NCBI GenBank assembly: GCA_040752025.1
Contig: JBFMFR010000016.1
Coordinates: forward strand, 40,798 to 104,797
Origin: JBFMFR01 sp040752025
GTDB lineage: Bacteria > Chloroflexota > Anaerolineae > Anaerolineales > UBA4823
DNA: 64,000 nucleotides
Direction of reading: 5' to 3'
Position 1 is the stretch's first letter, and every line of letters starts with the position of its first letter. The position numbers and the translations under genes are program-made. Shown here piece after piece: positions 1 to 8,543 of this stretch. Under the pieces are notes generated by a model. It was not told the origin of the DNA and made no database searches. It worked only from the letters and a program-made list of their open reading frames with translations.

Positions 1-508
1 GCTGCTCGGCCTCGCTCTCCATCCGCCAGCGATGCAAAGAGAAACCTTCGGGCATGGGCAGCGCAGGGATCGCTAGAGCCAGATCGCGGCGCATGGCAAA
101 GATACTGTAACGGGCTGAGCGCCCTGCTGCTCAGCAAAATGGATAGCGCGGTCTTCATTAGAGGAATACTGGAAAAGCAGTTTTCGTTGGCCGCCCTGCC
201 TGGTCTGTTCCACCAGCCAGGCCCACAAAGCCGACCTGACCTCACCATGCCTATCCAAATCGGGTAGGGCCATCACCTCCACCCAGGCATGCTCTCCCTG
301 AGCGAAGTACGGCGCATAGAGCCCACCAAACGGCTATCATCATCGAATGCGCAGGCCATCTTCTGCCCGCCCTCGAAATAGGGCGAGAGGTAAAACTGCA
401 CCGGCACACAGGTGCGCGGGGATACGGCTGGGTATAGGTTTGCAGCAGGTGGTTCAAGGCGTCTGTATCCGCCTCAACTAAGGTGTGTATTGTAAAAGCC
501 ATATACAT
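1..508 (-). pseudogene. GNAT-family N-acetyltransferase, frameshifted and cut by the window edge
   Basis: The start at 508 has an AGGAGG box six bases upstream and opens with MYMAFTIHTLVEADTDAL. The protein can only be followed by changing frame near 410, 330 and 100. The joined pieces read as a GNAT-like protein: a beta-strand region, then PDLDRHGEVRSALWAWLVEQ, then FQYSSNEDRAIHFAEQQG, then RYSIFAMRRDLALAIPALP running off the left edge. Because each piece stays protein-like after the shift, the damage is recent or reflects base-calling errors. It sits just downstream of the flavodoxin and membrane-protein genes and could have been the last gene of that operon. The substrate cannot be told. 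Confidence 0.6.
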
Positions 509-509
509 C

Positions 510-1004
510 CTATGCCTCCTGGTGGGTCGGTGCGATGCGGGAATGAAAACGAGAGCGCCATAACCCCACCACGGAAAGCGGGTAGTCTTTACGCAGCATG
601 ACCAACGGAGCAATGGCTACAGTAGGCATCCAGACGCCTTCGGGGCCGATCCAGGCAATCCCCAGGCAGAACAGCGCTCCCAGCCCCAAACCGAGCTTGA
701 CCCAACGCCCCTGGCATAAGATCAGCACAGCAACCATCGTTTCAAAGCCGATCAGCAGCAGGATGAACGGTACCGGGCATAGGGCCAACACCTGCGTGAA
801 GAACCAGCGATAGAGGGGAATGAAGGAATTTGCCCCAGCCATTGGGTAAAGGCCGGGATCATAGAGCATCATCGGAAAATTGACGCCCCAGGCCATGAGC
901 AGGAAGAAGATACCAAAAACGATCCTGCCTGCTTCCGGCTTGAACAGGGCCAGCAAAAGCATGACGACAGCAAAAGACACAATCACAGTGAAAGGGGTAA
1001 TCAT
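510..1004 (-). CDS. small multi-pass membrane protein of unknown function
   Basis: About 164 residues with four or five hydrophobic segments (roughly 5-25, 30-48, 62-85, 92-110 and 115-135), so an integral inner-membrane protein. I recognise no catalytic motif; the size and topology recall DoxX/DUF-type membrane proteins but that is only a resemblance. I prefer the ATG at 1004; a TTG at 1022 in the same frame is possible and would overlap the flavodoxin stop. It follows the flavodoxin gene closely and is probably the penultimate gene of the TetR-linked operon. Confidence 0.65.
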   Translation of the reverse strand: MITPFTVIVSFAVVMLLLALFKPEAGRIVFGIFFLLMAWGVNFPMMLYDPGLYPMAGANSFIPLYRWFFTQVLALCPVPFILLLIGFETMVAVLILCQGRWVKLGLGLGALFCLGIAWIGPEGVWMPTVAIAPLVMLRKDYPLSVVGLWRSRFHSRIAPTHQEA

Positions 1005-1011
1005 AGGGGTT

Positions 1012-1608
1012 TTATGCCTCAAGTTGAAAAGTTGATGAAATGTTGGCGGCCCAGGAGCGGATGGCTGACCAGTTGCGCCGCTCGCCGGCCTGCGCCTGGA
1101 TGATTACCATGGCAAACAACACAGCCCACCATTTCAAACGGCCATATTCCAACCGCCCGCCGAAAACACCGATGCTGGCCGGTTTTACAGGATACGTTGC
1201 CCGGAGGATAGGTTGGAGATAATTCGAAAGCGTGGCATAGCGCTCCCGGAAGGACAGGCTGCCTGCTTTTTCGGGCGCTTTAGGCAGATTTTCATCCACA
1301 AAAACGGGAACGCCTCCCACGCTCATCTCAGCAGTGCGCGTCAGGCTCATGGCGGTGACAAAAACCGCCAATGGGATGTGCTGAAGTGAGCGGCGATGCT
1401 TTTTGAGAAACCTCAAGGCCGAGCGATGCCAGCCCATGATCATCGGAGCGCCAACGACCACGCCGGCGTAAGGTTCCAGGCTCTCAACCTGGTTGAGCGG
1501 TAAAACATCTGCCTGGGCGCCGTGTTTAGCGATCTCCTCGGCAATAACCTGGGCGACTTCAGCGGTCGAGCCGGTCATCGTAGTATAAGCAATCAGGATT
1601 TTATTCAT
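1012..1608 (-). CDS. flavodoxin-domain protein (HemG/menaquinone-dependent-oxidase-like)
   Basis: About 198 residues. The N-terminus MNKILIAYTTMTGSTAEVA is a typical FMN phosphate-binding loop after the first beta strand (T-x-T-G-x-T/S), followed by the VVVGAPMIMGWH strand-loop that packs against the flavin. The C-terminal part with a hydrophobic stretch and an RNWSAIRSWA motif resembles the flavodoxin-like proteins related to HemG. It is likely a small FMN redox protein. A paralogue lies at 4038-4574 with the same ending (RDWNAIRAWA), so this operon carries two copies. Start chosen at the ATG before NKIL; an ATG two codons upstream is also possible. Confidence 0.85.
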   Translation of the reverse strand: MNKILIAYTTMTGSTAEVAQVIAEEIAKHGAQADVLPLNQVESLEPYAGVVVGAPMIMGWHRSALRFLKKHRRSLQHIPLAVFVTAMSLTRTAEMSVGGVPVFVDENLPKAPEKAGSLSFRERYATLSNYLQPILRATYPVKPASIGVFGGRLEYGRLKWWAVLFAMVIIQAQAGERRNWSAIRSWAANISSTFQLEA

Positions 1609-1625
1609 CTGCAAACTTCACCGGT

Positions 1626-2117
1626 TCACTCGACTTTATGAAAACCGAAAGTGCGGAACATCACCCGCATCATAGCATGGCCAAAATCCGGCTTGAGATA
1701 CTGGTTCGGGCACACGCCGGGGATCACTTCAATACCGTTCTCCCAGCACAGACGCACTGCTTCTTGAGAAACGCTGGTCATGCCCGCCGCCAGGCCGGGC
1801 TTTGTACCCATCATGCAGTGCATCCAGACATGCTTGATGCCCAGTTCGATGCACTGCTGGACAATCTGCTCGGTCACTTTTGGATTGGCCAGGATGAAAA
1901 CTGCATCCGGCTTCTCAGGGATGGATTTCAGATCGGGGTAACATGGGGCGCCTTCAAAAGAGGTGATGCGCGGGTTTACAGCGCTCACCGTGTAGCCTTC
2001 CGCTTTGAATTTGCGGTAGCCCAGGTTGCAGCCAGTATTGCGTTTATCTGAAACCCCAACCACGGCGATCCGTTTTTGAGCTAGAAAATTCTGTACGAGG
2101 GATTCAATTTTTGACAT
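1626..2117 (-). CDS. CoA-binding (Rossmann-fold) domain protein
   Basis: 163 residues matching the CoA_binding_2 family. The N-terminal IAVVGVSDKRNTGCNLGYRK is the nucleotide-binding turn, followed by the VNPRITSFEGAPCYPDLKSI and DAVFILANP segments typical of the succinyl-CoA-ligase-like CoA-binding fold. These stand-alone domains bind CoA or its derivatives; a specific reaction is not known. A GGAAGG box lies three to eight bases before the ATG. It lies between the isoprenoid-synthase-like gene and a flavodoxin in a run of minus-strand genes with gaps under 30 bases, so is probably co-transcribed. Confidence 0.85.
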   Translation of the reverse strand: MSKIESLVQNFLAQKRIAVVGVSDKRNTGCNLGYRKFKAEGYTVSAVNPRITSFEGAPCYPDLKSIPEKPDAVFILANPKVTEQIVQQCIELGIKHVWMHCMMGTKPGLAAGMTSVSQEAVRLCWENGIEVIPGVCPNQYLKPDFGHAMMRVMFRTFGFHKVE

Positions 2118-2141
2118 GGTCCTTCCTTTCTCTTTTTGTGT

Positions 2142-3011
2142 TCATTCAGTGAATTTCAATTGCTTGCGAAAATAATTGTCCAGTCTCAGTTCAGTGATAT
2201 CCACAAAGCGAAACAGGAAACGATCTTCTAATTGCTCCAATATGTTGCGGGACTGGGTGATCATTTCTTTGCTAATTTTGTACGTAGCCTGTACACGCTG
2301 TTTATCTTCTCGGAGCAGCCGAGCTGCCTTCTTGGCGTCGCGTATATCAGGCAATTTGCCTGGTAGCAGAGTCAGGTAAGAATAATGCCCAACCGCCAGA
2401 TCGCTTTCCAGGTCTTCCCAATCGTCGATCATTTGGATGGCGGCGCCGAATAACAAAAACACTTCCCAGTAATCATCGATCAGGTTGGCTTTCCACAATC
2501 GCTCAAGGCTGAGCATAAACGGGGCCAGGGCATTGGCGCCTTTCGTACCCAGGTCTTTGGGATTATCTAGCCGGTACGGGCTGGCCTTACCACGGGCAGC
2601 TTTTTCTTTGATCTCTGCGGCCAGGAAATAGCGGCGCATCTGGTGCAGGATGCGCAGATTGGTCTCCGAGACGCCAAAGATGGATAAAGCCAGGGTCTCG
2701 TATTCGGCGATCAGGGCCTGGGCAGTCAGGATCTCGACCGGCGAAGAACAACTGCTGTCCACATTGGCATCCAAGATACCATACCCGGCTACAGCGAACA
2801 CCCCCGCCCGCAGGATATCAGCAAAGCTGGCTACCAGATCGCTCAACCCCATCTCATCCATCCACACCGTCAAAAAAGCAAAGACCGGGTAGGCATCCTT
2901 GAAATATTGCGTGCGGTTGGTCTTCCAACGAGTCACATCCAGCCCCAGCGGGGTGCTGAACTCTTTCAAGGTTTGCTGCGTGTCTGCATCCAATCCCTTG
3001 AAGGCTGCCAA
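2142..3011 (-). CDS. isoprenoid-synthase-like protein, N-terminus separated by an in-frame amber codon
   Basis: The frame from a TTG at 3011 gives 289 mostly helical residues. The motif AIQMIDDWEDLESDLAVG looks like the second Asp-rich, Mg-binding motif of class I isoprenoid synthases (DDxxD), but I see no clear first motif, so the assignment is tentative. The same frame is open upstream to an ATG at 3167 that starts two bases after the preceding gene's stop and encodes 41 plausible residues (MPGNQFQMFAPAILKVYQRD onwards). It is interrupted only by TAG at 3042-3044. The intact gene was therefore probably 2142-3167. The amber may be a mutation, a sequencing error or a suppressed codon. Confidence 0.55.
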   Translation of the reverse strand: MAAFKGLDADTQQTLKEFSTPLGLDVTRWKTNRTQYFKDAYPVFAFLTVWMDEMGLSDLVASFADILRAGVFAVAGYGILDANVDSSCSSPVEILTAQALIAEYETLALSIFGVSETNLRILHQMRRYFLAAEIKEKAARGKASPYRLDNPKDLGTKGANALAPFMLSLERLWKANLIDDYWEVFLLFGAAIQMIDDWEDLESDLAVGHYSYLTLLPGKLPDIRDAKKAARLLREDKQRVQATYKISKEMITQSRNILEQLEDRFLFRFVDITELRLDNYFRKQLKFTE

Positions 3012-3169
3012 CAGACCAATGTCTACTTTGAGATGCTGCCACTAATCCGACAGAGAAACACCGCTGGAGAGGAAAGGCGCCATCACCGCCGCCCAAAAGG
3101 CATCTTTGTCGCGCTGGTAAACCTTCAGGATCGCCGGGGCAAACATCTGGAATTGATTGCCTGGCATGG

Positions 3170-3967
3170 TTAATAGCCTCGCGCCCGCAGGTATGAACTC
3201 ACATCCAGGTTGACACGCATTTCTTCCAGAGTCAATGCTGCCCAGGGCTTGCCGTCATCCAGCCAGGTAGCGTAGGATACCCTGGGCCGGTCGGGTGTTT
3301 GTGTTTCATTCGTCAGCCACAGCACCTTGCTGGCATCGCCTTTGGCTTTGTAGCGCATGGCCTCCATCAAATCCACCAACCCGGTTTCAGGATTGAAGCG
3401 CACCACGAAGCTCTCTTCGCCATACTCATAGGGGATGAACAGGATGGCAGTTTGCTCATCCACCGCCTGCCAGCGGGCGCGCGGATCGGTGAGCCACACA
3501 GCCGGGAACCAGCCTGCTTCTGCCCAAACCGCCAGATTGGCGGCCTGGTTGGTGTTGGGATCATCGTAGTATGTGCCCATCGGGCTTTCGAAGAAACTTT
3601 TGCCATCGATAATGCCCTCGTTGATCTTGAGAAACGGCAGGCCAAAGAAGGTTACTTCGAAGTAGTGGCGATAATCATAGCCAGCGCGGTGAACGATGAC
3701 AAAGCGCGCCGGCATCCACACGCCAAATGGACGCATAACGCCGCGCCCGGTGATGACCACGCTTTCGATCACCGGTATCTGATCCCCATAGACGGTGCGG
3801 TAAAAGCGTTCCACCGGCGCGGGTAAACCTGCGGGCAGGGGAATGGTTTTGGTTTCGCCCTGGGCAAGCGCTGGCTGAGTAAAAGATTTGGGTTTGATTT
3901 GTAAGCCCAGCCAGCCAATCAAGAAAAGGGTTATAACGATAAACGTAACGATAAGAAATGGTTTCAT
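3170..3967 (-). CDS. DUF6544-like protein with an N-terminal membrane anchor
   Basis: 265 residues from the ATG at 3967, which has a GGAG box six bases upstream; a further 22 codons of open frame upstream are probably untranslated. Residues 3-24 form one hydrophobic segment, and the rest is predicted outside the membrane. The body (VERFYRTVYGDQIPVIESV, the GVWMPARFVIVHRAG stretch, and GTYYDDPNTNQAANLAVWAE) resembles the DUF6544/DUF6920 family, whose role is unknown. It lies between a flavodoxin gene and the isoprenoid-synthase-like gene, in the operon read from the promoter at 6849-6877. Confidence 0.7.
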   Translation of the reverse strand: MKPFLIVTFIVITLFLIGWLGLQIKPKSFTQPALAQGETKTIPLPAGLPAPVERFYRTVYGDQIPVIESVVITGRGVMRPFGVWMPARFVIVHRAGYDYRHYFEVTFFGLPFLKINEGIIDGKSFFESPMGTYYDDPNTNQAANLAVWAEAGWFPAVWLTDPRARWQAVDEQTAILFIPYEYGEESFVVRFNPETGLVDLMEAMRYKAKGDASKVLWLTNETQTPDRPRVSYATWLDDGKPWAALTLEEMRVNLDVSSYLRARGY

Positions 3968-4037
3968 TCGATACTCCAAAAGAGATAAATCCAGGATGCG
4001 CAACCGTTTGACGGTGGTTGTGGGTTCGAACATTCTG

Positions 4038-4574
4038 TCAGCTCTGCTTCAGATCCATTGAACGGTATAAGATCTCAGCCCAGGCGCGAATAGCGTTCCA
4101 GTCGCGATGATCGCCTTCTTTCCAAACGCCGAAGAGCACACTCAGGCGAAACTTGAACCGATCGCTCCGGGAGGGGATTTTGCCAATATCCAATGCCCCG
4201 GCAAACAGCCCTTCGTTAACCGGGCGCGCCAGCCGGCGCACCGGCTCCAGCCAGGAGGCCACATGGCTACGGTACTGTTCGCCATTTTTCATCGCCAGTG
4301 TCATGCACACCTGGAAAACGGCAAAGGGCTGGCTGCGCAGTTCGGCCTGGTGCGTTTGGATAAAGCTCATGGCTTCAGGCAGCCAGGCGCCGCCATTGAT
4401 GGCGCTGCCGGCGATCACCGCCCGGTAGGCCGACAGGTCTTGCACTTCTTTCATCGACAGCACATCTACAGGCAAGCCATGCGCCTCAAGGGTTTTGCCA
4501 ATAGCTTCTGCCACGCCGGCTGTAGCCCCAAAGCGGCTGGCATAGGTTACCAGGATTTTCTGATTTAAGTTCAT
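4038..4574 (-). CDS. flavodoxin-domain protein
   Basis: 178 residues with an N-terminal FMN phosphate loop (YASRFGATAGVAEAIGK) and the AVIAGSAINGGAWLPEA strand that contacts the isoalloxazine ring, as in HemG-type flavodoxins. The closing WAEILYRSMDLKQS region resembles the paralogue at 1012-1608. It starts inside the stop of the upstream membrane-protein gene (ATGA at 4571-4574), so translation is probably coupled. It is likely a soluble FMN electron carrier or flavin oxidoreductase; the partner is not evident. Confidence 0.87.
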   Translation of the reverse strand: MNLNQKILVTYASRFGATAGVAEAIGKTLEAHGLPVDVLSMKEVQDLSAYRAVIAGSAINGGAWLPEAMSFIQTHQAELRSQPFAVFQVCMTLAMKNGEQYRSHVASWLEPVRRLARPVNEGLFAGALDIGKIPSRSDRFKFRLSVLFGVWKEGDHRDWNAIRAWAEILYRSMDLKQS

Positions 4575-5323
4575 CGCACTGCTCCGAGAGAGGTTTGTTT
4601 CAACTGTGCGCTAAACACCCCGCCGATCAGGATGCCATTAACGAGCAGCACGAGCCAGTCGATCGAAATGACTGCCACCTCGAAACGATCCTGCCGCTCC
4701 AGCCCATAGTTGATGGAGACGATTACCAGGGCAATCAAAGCCAGGGCAAAACCGGCAACAAATATCCACCGCACGGCTGTCTCCAGACGGGTCTTGCTGC
4801 TGAACACCGGGGCTAAAAACAAAAACGAAAGACTCATCAGCAGATAGCCCAACTCTTCCAGAACGATGAAAACACCGTGTGGGTTATATTGGGTCAGTAA
4901 GGTAATCCCTTCTGTTTCCCCATTCATCAGGCTCACCGGAACTACCGAAAACTGGACGAAATAGTCGCCCATAAGGATCAAGCCAGCCATCAGGCCAAAA
5001 ACCAGGCCAATCTGGCTGAAGATTTTCTTGGGCTGTGGGGTACAGGCGTGAATCGATACCAGCCAGATCACATAGACCAGCAGCTGGATGACTGCCAGGT
5101 ACATCCACCAGTAGTCTTGTGGGTACTCGGTCAATGTATCCAGGTAAGGATACTCGAAGCAGTTCTCCTGGCAGCCTGCGCCGGAATTGGGCAGAGCCGT
5201 GATGGCAACCCCAAAGGTTATCAGGGTGATCAGCGCGGTTAAGATGGCTGAATACACGCCCACCCGAAGTGATGTCCGCTGGGTGATATCAGGGTCTGCA
5301 AAGTGATTAGCTTGTTGTGTCAT
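4571..5323 (-). CDS. multi-pass membrane protein of unknown function
   Basis: 250 residues with about six or seven hydrophobic helices. The first loop after helix 1 contains two cysteines (GAGCQENCFEYPYLD). The first helix (residues 28-45) is preceded by a soluble N-terminus. I recognise no enzymatic motif. The gene overlaps both its upstream neighbour (17 bases) and the downstream flavodoxin (ATGA), which indicates a tight operon. The three consecutive membrane/SRPBCC genes suggest an envelope-associated function, but that is inference. Confidence 0.75.
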   Translation of the reverse strand: MTQQANHFADPDITQRTSLRVGVYSAILTALITLITFGVAITALPNSGAGCQENCFEYPYLDTLTEYPQDYWWMYLAVIQLLVYVIWLVSIHACTPQPKKIFSQIGLVFGLMAGLILMGDYFVQFSVVPVSLMNGETEGITLLTQYNPHGVFIVLEELGYLLMSLSFLFLAPVFSSKTRLETAVRWIFVAGFALALIALVIVSINYGLERQDRFEVAVISIDWLVLLVNGILIGGVFSAQLKQTSLGAVR

Positions 5324-6146
5324 TTTGTCCTTGTTCCATCGAAGCTGATTTCATATTCCCAAACAAAAGCGCTCCAGCCGCCAATCCCAGCACGGTCAAG
5401 CTTGCCCACAACGGCAGTTCAGAGGTTTGTGAAATTCCAGCCTTCACCACCAGGATGCTGTTCACCCCCAATACAAGGGTGTAGAGTGGGCCTTTGACAC
5501 TGAGAATGCCTGCGATCACGTAACCCCACGAACGGCGTTTGATCAGCCAGGCTGCACCGAACACCAACCAGGGGATCAACAAGGTCAGATCCAGGGCAAA
5601 GACTACGTTAGTCGGGTGTTCGGCGATTGTGACAATGGCGGGTAGTTGGCCGGTAACGATGAAAGCCATGGATTGGATCAAATAGATCGTTCCCAAACCA
5701 AGCGCGACAAACAGGAAATAAGCGCTGATCCATTTGACCGGGGTGCGATCAGAGAACTGCCGGTGGATTCTTTCTACATCCAGGTTGACCAATCCGAAGA
5801 TCAAGGCAAAGATGGACAACCCTAGCAAAGCAGCGTAGACCAGGAAGAATGCGTTGAAAGCAGCGCCGAAGAGATAGAAGGCGTAATTGTACAGCATGTA
5901 ATCCAGCGTACCCATCCAGACCAACTGCGCCCGCAGCGAGCCGCGCACTGAGAAGAACAGCGCCGCGACTAGAATGGGCACAGCCAGGAATAACGTCACC
6001 GCATCGTTGCCGAGCCAGGTGGTGGCAACGAAAGCGTTATCGCGATACAAACCATTGAATAACAGCCCACCGGCGGAGGCAAGCGCAGCCAGGGTTGCGA
6101 TAATAATCGAGATAACCAACGCTGTTTTGAATTTCGTTTTGAACAT
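5307..6146 (-). CDS. multi-pass membrane protein of unknown function
   Basis: About 279 residues with seven or eight hydrophobic helices; the N-terminal segment (ALVISIIIATLAALASAGGL) is the first. I chose the ATG at 6146 because a GGAG box lies six bases upstream; an in-frame ATG two codons earlier and a TTG at 6176 are less well placed. Its end overlaps the start of the next gene by 17 bases. I see no catalytic motif; conserved-looking loops include RHQFSDRTPVKWI-like basic segments. It belongs to the minus-strand operon read from 6849-6877. Confidence 0.72.
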   Translation of the reverse strand: MFKTKFKTALVISIIIATLAALASAGGLLFNGLYRDNAFVATTWLGNDAVTLFLAVPILVAALFFSVRGSLRAQLVWMGTLDYMLYNYAFYLFGAAFNAFFLVYAALLGLSIFALIFGLVNLDVERIHRQFSDRTPVKWISAYFLFVALGLGTIYLIQSMAFIVTGQLPAIVTIAEHPTNVVFALDLTLLIPWLVFGAAWLIKRRSWGYVIAGILSVKGPLYTLVLGVNSILVVKAGISQTSELPLWASLTVLGLAAGALLFGNMKSASMEQGQNDTTS

Positions 6147-6195
6147 GCCCATCTCCAACACTTTTTCACCAACCAAACAGTAAATACACCACCGT

Positions 6196-6810
6196 TCACT
6201 TTTGCCGCAGCGATGTTTCCTCGGCTCGCTCTTTGATTCCGAGCATACACTTGCTCATCATCACGATATCGCCAAGATCGTACAGGATATAGTAGATAAC
6301 CCAGGGAAATTTGAAATCGTATTGGGTACGCAGTCGCGTGACCAACCTTGTCCTGCCCTGCCCGATCTCGCTCAAATGCCACAGCCAGGATGCCTTGCCT
6401 TTTTTATCCCACCACAGAATATGTTCATGCAGCTTGAACTCCTTGACCCACATGCCATTCTTCTGGTCGGGGGTGAACGGGACAAAGCTATCCTGCTCGA
6501 TCTTTTGGAACTCAGGCAAGATTTGGCGTGAACTGGGTTCGCCGCTGTTGTCGATCCAATCGATGCTGTACCAGCCCGCCCGCGCCGAACCGATTTGGAC
6601 AATCCACTTCCATACTTCAATCGGCGAAGCGTTGATCGTGACCGCTCGTGTGGCAACAAAATGTGTCTTTTTCACAATCTCATCACCAGGAAGACTGCGA
6701 ACAATCTCATCCCTTGCTGCCCCCCAATTTAGTGTCCAGGGGCGAATAGCATAGAAGTAGAACACGACCAAACCAACAATCACTGCCAGAATAGACATAA
6801 TTGAGTCCAT
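6196..6810 (-). CDS. membrane-anchored SRPBCC/START-like protein, first gene of the minus-strand operon
   Basis: 204 residues from the ATG at 6810, which has a TTGGAG box seven bases upstream. One N-terminal hydrophobic segment (SIMSILAVIVGLVVFYFYAI) anchors a domain with the pattern of SRPBCC polyketide-cyclase-like proteins: TRAVTINASPIEVWKWIVQI, then RAGWYSIDWIDN, then a strand-rich region ending RTRLVTRLRTQYDF. Such domains bind hydrophobic ligands. It is the first gene after the promoter at 6849-6877 and therefore leads the TetR-linked operon. Confidence 0.75.
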   Translation of the reverse strand: MDSIMSILAVIVGLVVFYFYAIRPWTLNWGAARDEIVRSLPGDEIVKKTHFVATRAVTINASPIEVWKWIVQIGSARAGWYSIDWIDNSGEPSSRQILPEFQKIEQDSFVPFTPDQKNGMWVKEFKLHEHILWWDKKGKASWLWHLSEIGQGRTRLVTRLRTQYDFKFPWVIYYILYDLGDIVMMSKCMLGIKERAEETSLRQK

Positions 6811-6848
6811 TTGATATCTCCAATTGAAGTTGTCTGACAAACCAGATT

Positions 6849-6877
6849 ATTATAGCAACTGGTCTACATACTGTCAA
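6849..6877 (-). promoter_or_regulatory. promoter with TetR-type operator in its spacer (minus-strand operon)
   Basis: On the minus strand a perfect TTGACA (6872-6877) and TATAAT (6849-6854) are separated by 17 bases. The spacer contains TAGACCAGTTGCTA, an imperfect palindrome shared with the promoters at 6911-6939 and 8491-8519. A repressor bound here would block RNA polymerase. The only local candidate is the TetR protein at 8544. Confidence 0.8.
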
Positions 6878-6910
6878 GCAACCTGTATTCGGTTATTCCA
6901 AACTGTATTC

Positions 6911-6939
6911 TTGACAATATATAGACTGGTTGCTATAAT
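6911..6939 (+). promoter_or_regulatory. promoter with TetR-type operator in its spacer (plus-strand operon)
   Basis: TTGACA (6911-6916) and TATAAT (6934-6939) with a 17-base spacer that includes TAGACTGGTTGCTA. It drives the gene at 6977 and is divergent from the promoter at 6849-6877, with the two operators about 65 bases apart centre to centre. Confidence 0.82.
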
Positions 6940-6976
6940 CACGAAGGCCTAACAACATCGAAGAAAGGATGACAGC

Positions 6977-7669
6977 ATGTTGAATTCTTTGTTCTGGCCT
7001 TCGATCGAATGGATCATAGGGGGTAGCATTTTAGGATTTGTAATCAGCGGCCTTTTTGCCGGGCTATTGGGTTTAGCGAGGGATCGCTTTCTGGTCGCTT
7101 ATGCAACCATTGCCGGCGTTTTCATCTACGGCTTCATTGCGTTGAATGAGATTGATGTGACTGCAATTCTGGCCCAGAACTGGGGGGGAGGAATACTGGT
7201 AGGAGCACTGGCAAGCATTTTTCTGGTGCGGCACGTGAAATCTCAGCCCGCCTCGCGGCAAACATCCAGAGGCCGCTTGTTCTTCGATCTGAGTTGGGCG
7301 GGTCTGGTTTACGGATTGATCGATGCGTTGTTTCTAAATGTCATGCCAGTAGTAGCCGCACAGGTTAGCCTTTCACAGTTTGATTGGTCGGGGAGTATCC
7401 CAGGGAAGATTAGCACTGGCGCACTTGGGCTGTTTGCCAGCCTCTTGATCGCGTTGACTTATCACCTGGGATATCCGGAATTTCGCAATCCAAAGGTGAG
7501 GCTGGTGTTAGTAGGCAACAGCATTATTACCCTGGCTTACCTGGTGAGCGGGAACCCTTTGGCAAGCATCATCAGCCATACAGCCATGCACCTTGCGGCC
7601 GTATGGCACGGCCCAGAAACCACGATCCAGCTCCCCCCTCACTACCAAACCACAACCGAATTGAATTGA
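6977..7669 (+). CDS. multi-pass membrane protein of unknown function
   Basis: 230 residues with about seven hydrophobic helices, beginning with IIGGSILGFVISGLFAGLLG. The end IISHTAMHLAAVWHGPETT contains two histidines in or beside the last helix, but I recognise no family. An AAGGA box precedes the ATG by seven bases. It is the first gene of a two-gene operon with the CPBP protein at 7682, under the TetR-type promoter at 6911-6939. Confidence 0.75.
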   Translation: MLNSLFWPSIEWIIGGSILGFVISGLFAGLLGLARDRFLVAYATIAGVFIYGFIALNEIDVTAILAQNWGGGILVGALASIFLVRHVKSQPASRQTSRGRLFFDLSWAGLVYGLIDALFLNVMPVVAAQVSLSQFDWSGSIPGKISTGALGLFASLLIALTYHLGYPEFRNPKVRLVLVGNSIITLAYLVSGNPLASIISHTAMHLAAVWHGPETTIQLPPHYQTTTELN

Positions 7670-7681
7670 GAAAAGGGAAAT

Positions 7682-8452
7682 ATGAACGCCATCAGAAACG
7701 CAACGCGCACGATCTTTACCTTTCGCTGGCAGCCAGGCTTGGATGTGGTTGCCGTTCTGGGTTCCTGCCTGTTGGTCACCGCCTCGTTGTACACTGCCAC
7801 AATCATCGTGACGCCAGAGGCAGGCGGCGGCATGCCTTACTTTTTCCTGTATGCAGGATTGACCGCCCTCTTATTCGGTATTGGGCTGCCCCTGGCCTGG
7901 ATGGTGCTTTACCGCAAACGCTCCATTCAAGATCTGGGCATCACGGCGAAATATCTGGGACTCAGCATTGTTTTACAGCTTGTGTTTTCCCTGTTTCAAT
8001 ATCTTGGCACGCTGGCCAAGACCGACCTCCCAACGTGGTCTGAGATGCTCCCCTTGCTGGGCCTGGCCCTGGCGATTGGCTTTTTTGAAGCCCTGTTCTG
8101 GCGCGGCTGGGTGCTACTGCGGCTGGAAGAAGCTTTTGGCCTGATCCCAGCCGTTATTCTCGGATCACTGTTATATGCGCTCTACCACGTTGGCTATGGA
8201 ATGTTGTGGGCAGAGATTGCTTTCCTTTTCTGGATCGGCGTTTTGTATGCCGTGTGTTTCCGCTTCACCCGCAGTATATTTATCCTGTGGCCGGTTTTTC
8301 AACCCATGGGCCAACTGGTAACTTTGGTGCGCGATGGCTTGCATCTGCCAACGATCGCTGCCCTGGGTTTCTTCGAGGCCTGGATTCTCATGCTGGTGCT
8401 GATCTGGTTGGCATATCGGTATGAACGGAAACACAAGGCTCTGTTAACCTAA
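7682..8452 (+). CDS. CPBP-family intramembrane metalloprotease-like protein
   Basis: 256 residues, about eight membrane helices. The CPBP (Abi, Rce1-like) signature is visible but altered: motif 1 reads GFFEALFWRGWVL with Glu136 and Arg141 but Ala137 instead of the usual second Glu. Motif 2 reads SLLYALYHVGYG with His169. A change in the EE pair may reduce or alter activity. Members act as prenyl-protein-type proteases or in bacteriocin immunity in bacteria. It follows the 6977 gene by 12 bases and is co-transcribed with it. Confidence 0.8.
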   Translation: MNAIRNATRTIFTFRWQPGLDVVAVLGSCLLVTASLYTATIIVTPEAGGGMPYFFLYAGLTALLFGIGLPLAWMVLYRKRSIQDLGITAKYLGLSIVLQLVFSLFQYLGTLAKTDLPTWSEMLPLLGLALAIGFFEALFWRGWVLLRLEEAFGLIPAVILGSLLYALYHVGYGMLWAEIAFLFWIGVLYAVCFRFTRSIFILWPVFQPMGQLVTLVRDGLHLPTIAALGFFEAWILMLVLIWLAYRYERKHKALLT

Positions 8453-8490
8453 AAACTCTTTACATCTGCGCGAAAAATCGAATAACTTTC

Positions 8491-8519
8491 TTGACAGTAT
8501 GTAGACCGGTTGCTACAAT
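8491..8519 (+). promoter_or_regulatory. autoregulated tetR promoter with operator in its spacer
   Basis: TTGACA (8491-8496) and TACAAT (8514-8519) are 17 bases apart; the spacer holds TAGACCGGTTGCTA, nearly identical to the spacers at 6849-6877 and 6911-6939. It lies 25 bases upstream of the TetR start, so the regulator probably represses itself. Confidence 0.82.
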
Positions 8520-8543
8520 GATTGGCGGGAAGAAGGTGAAGGA

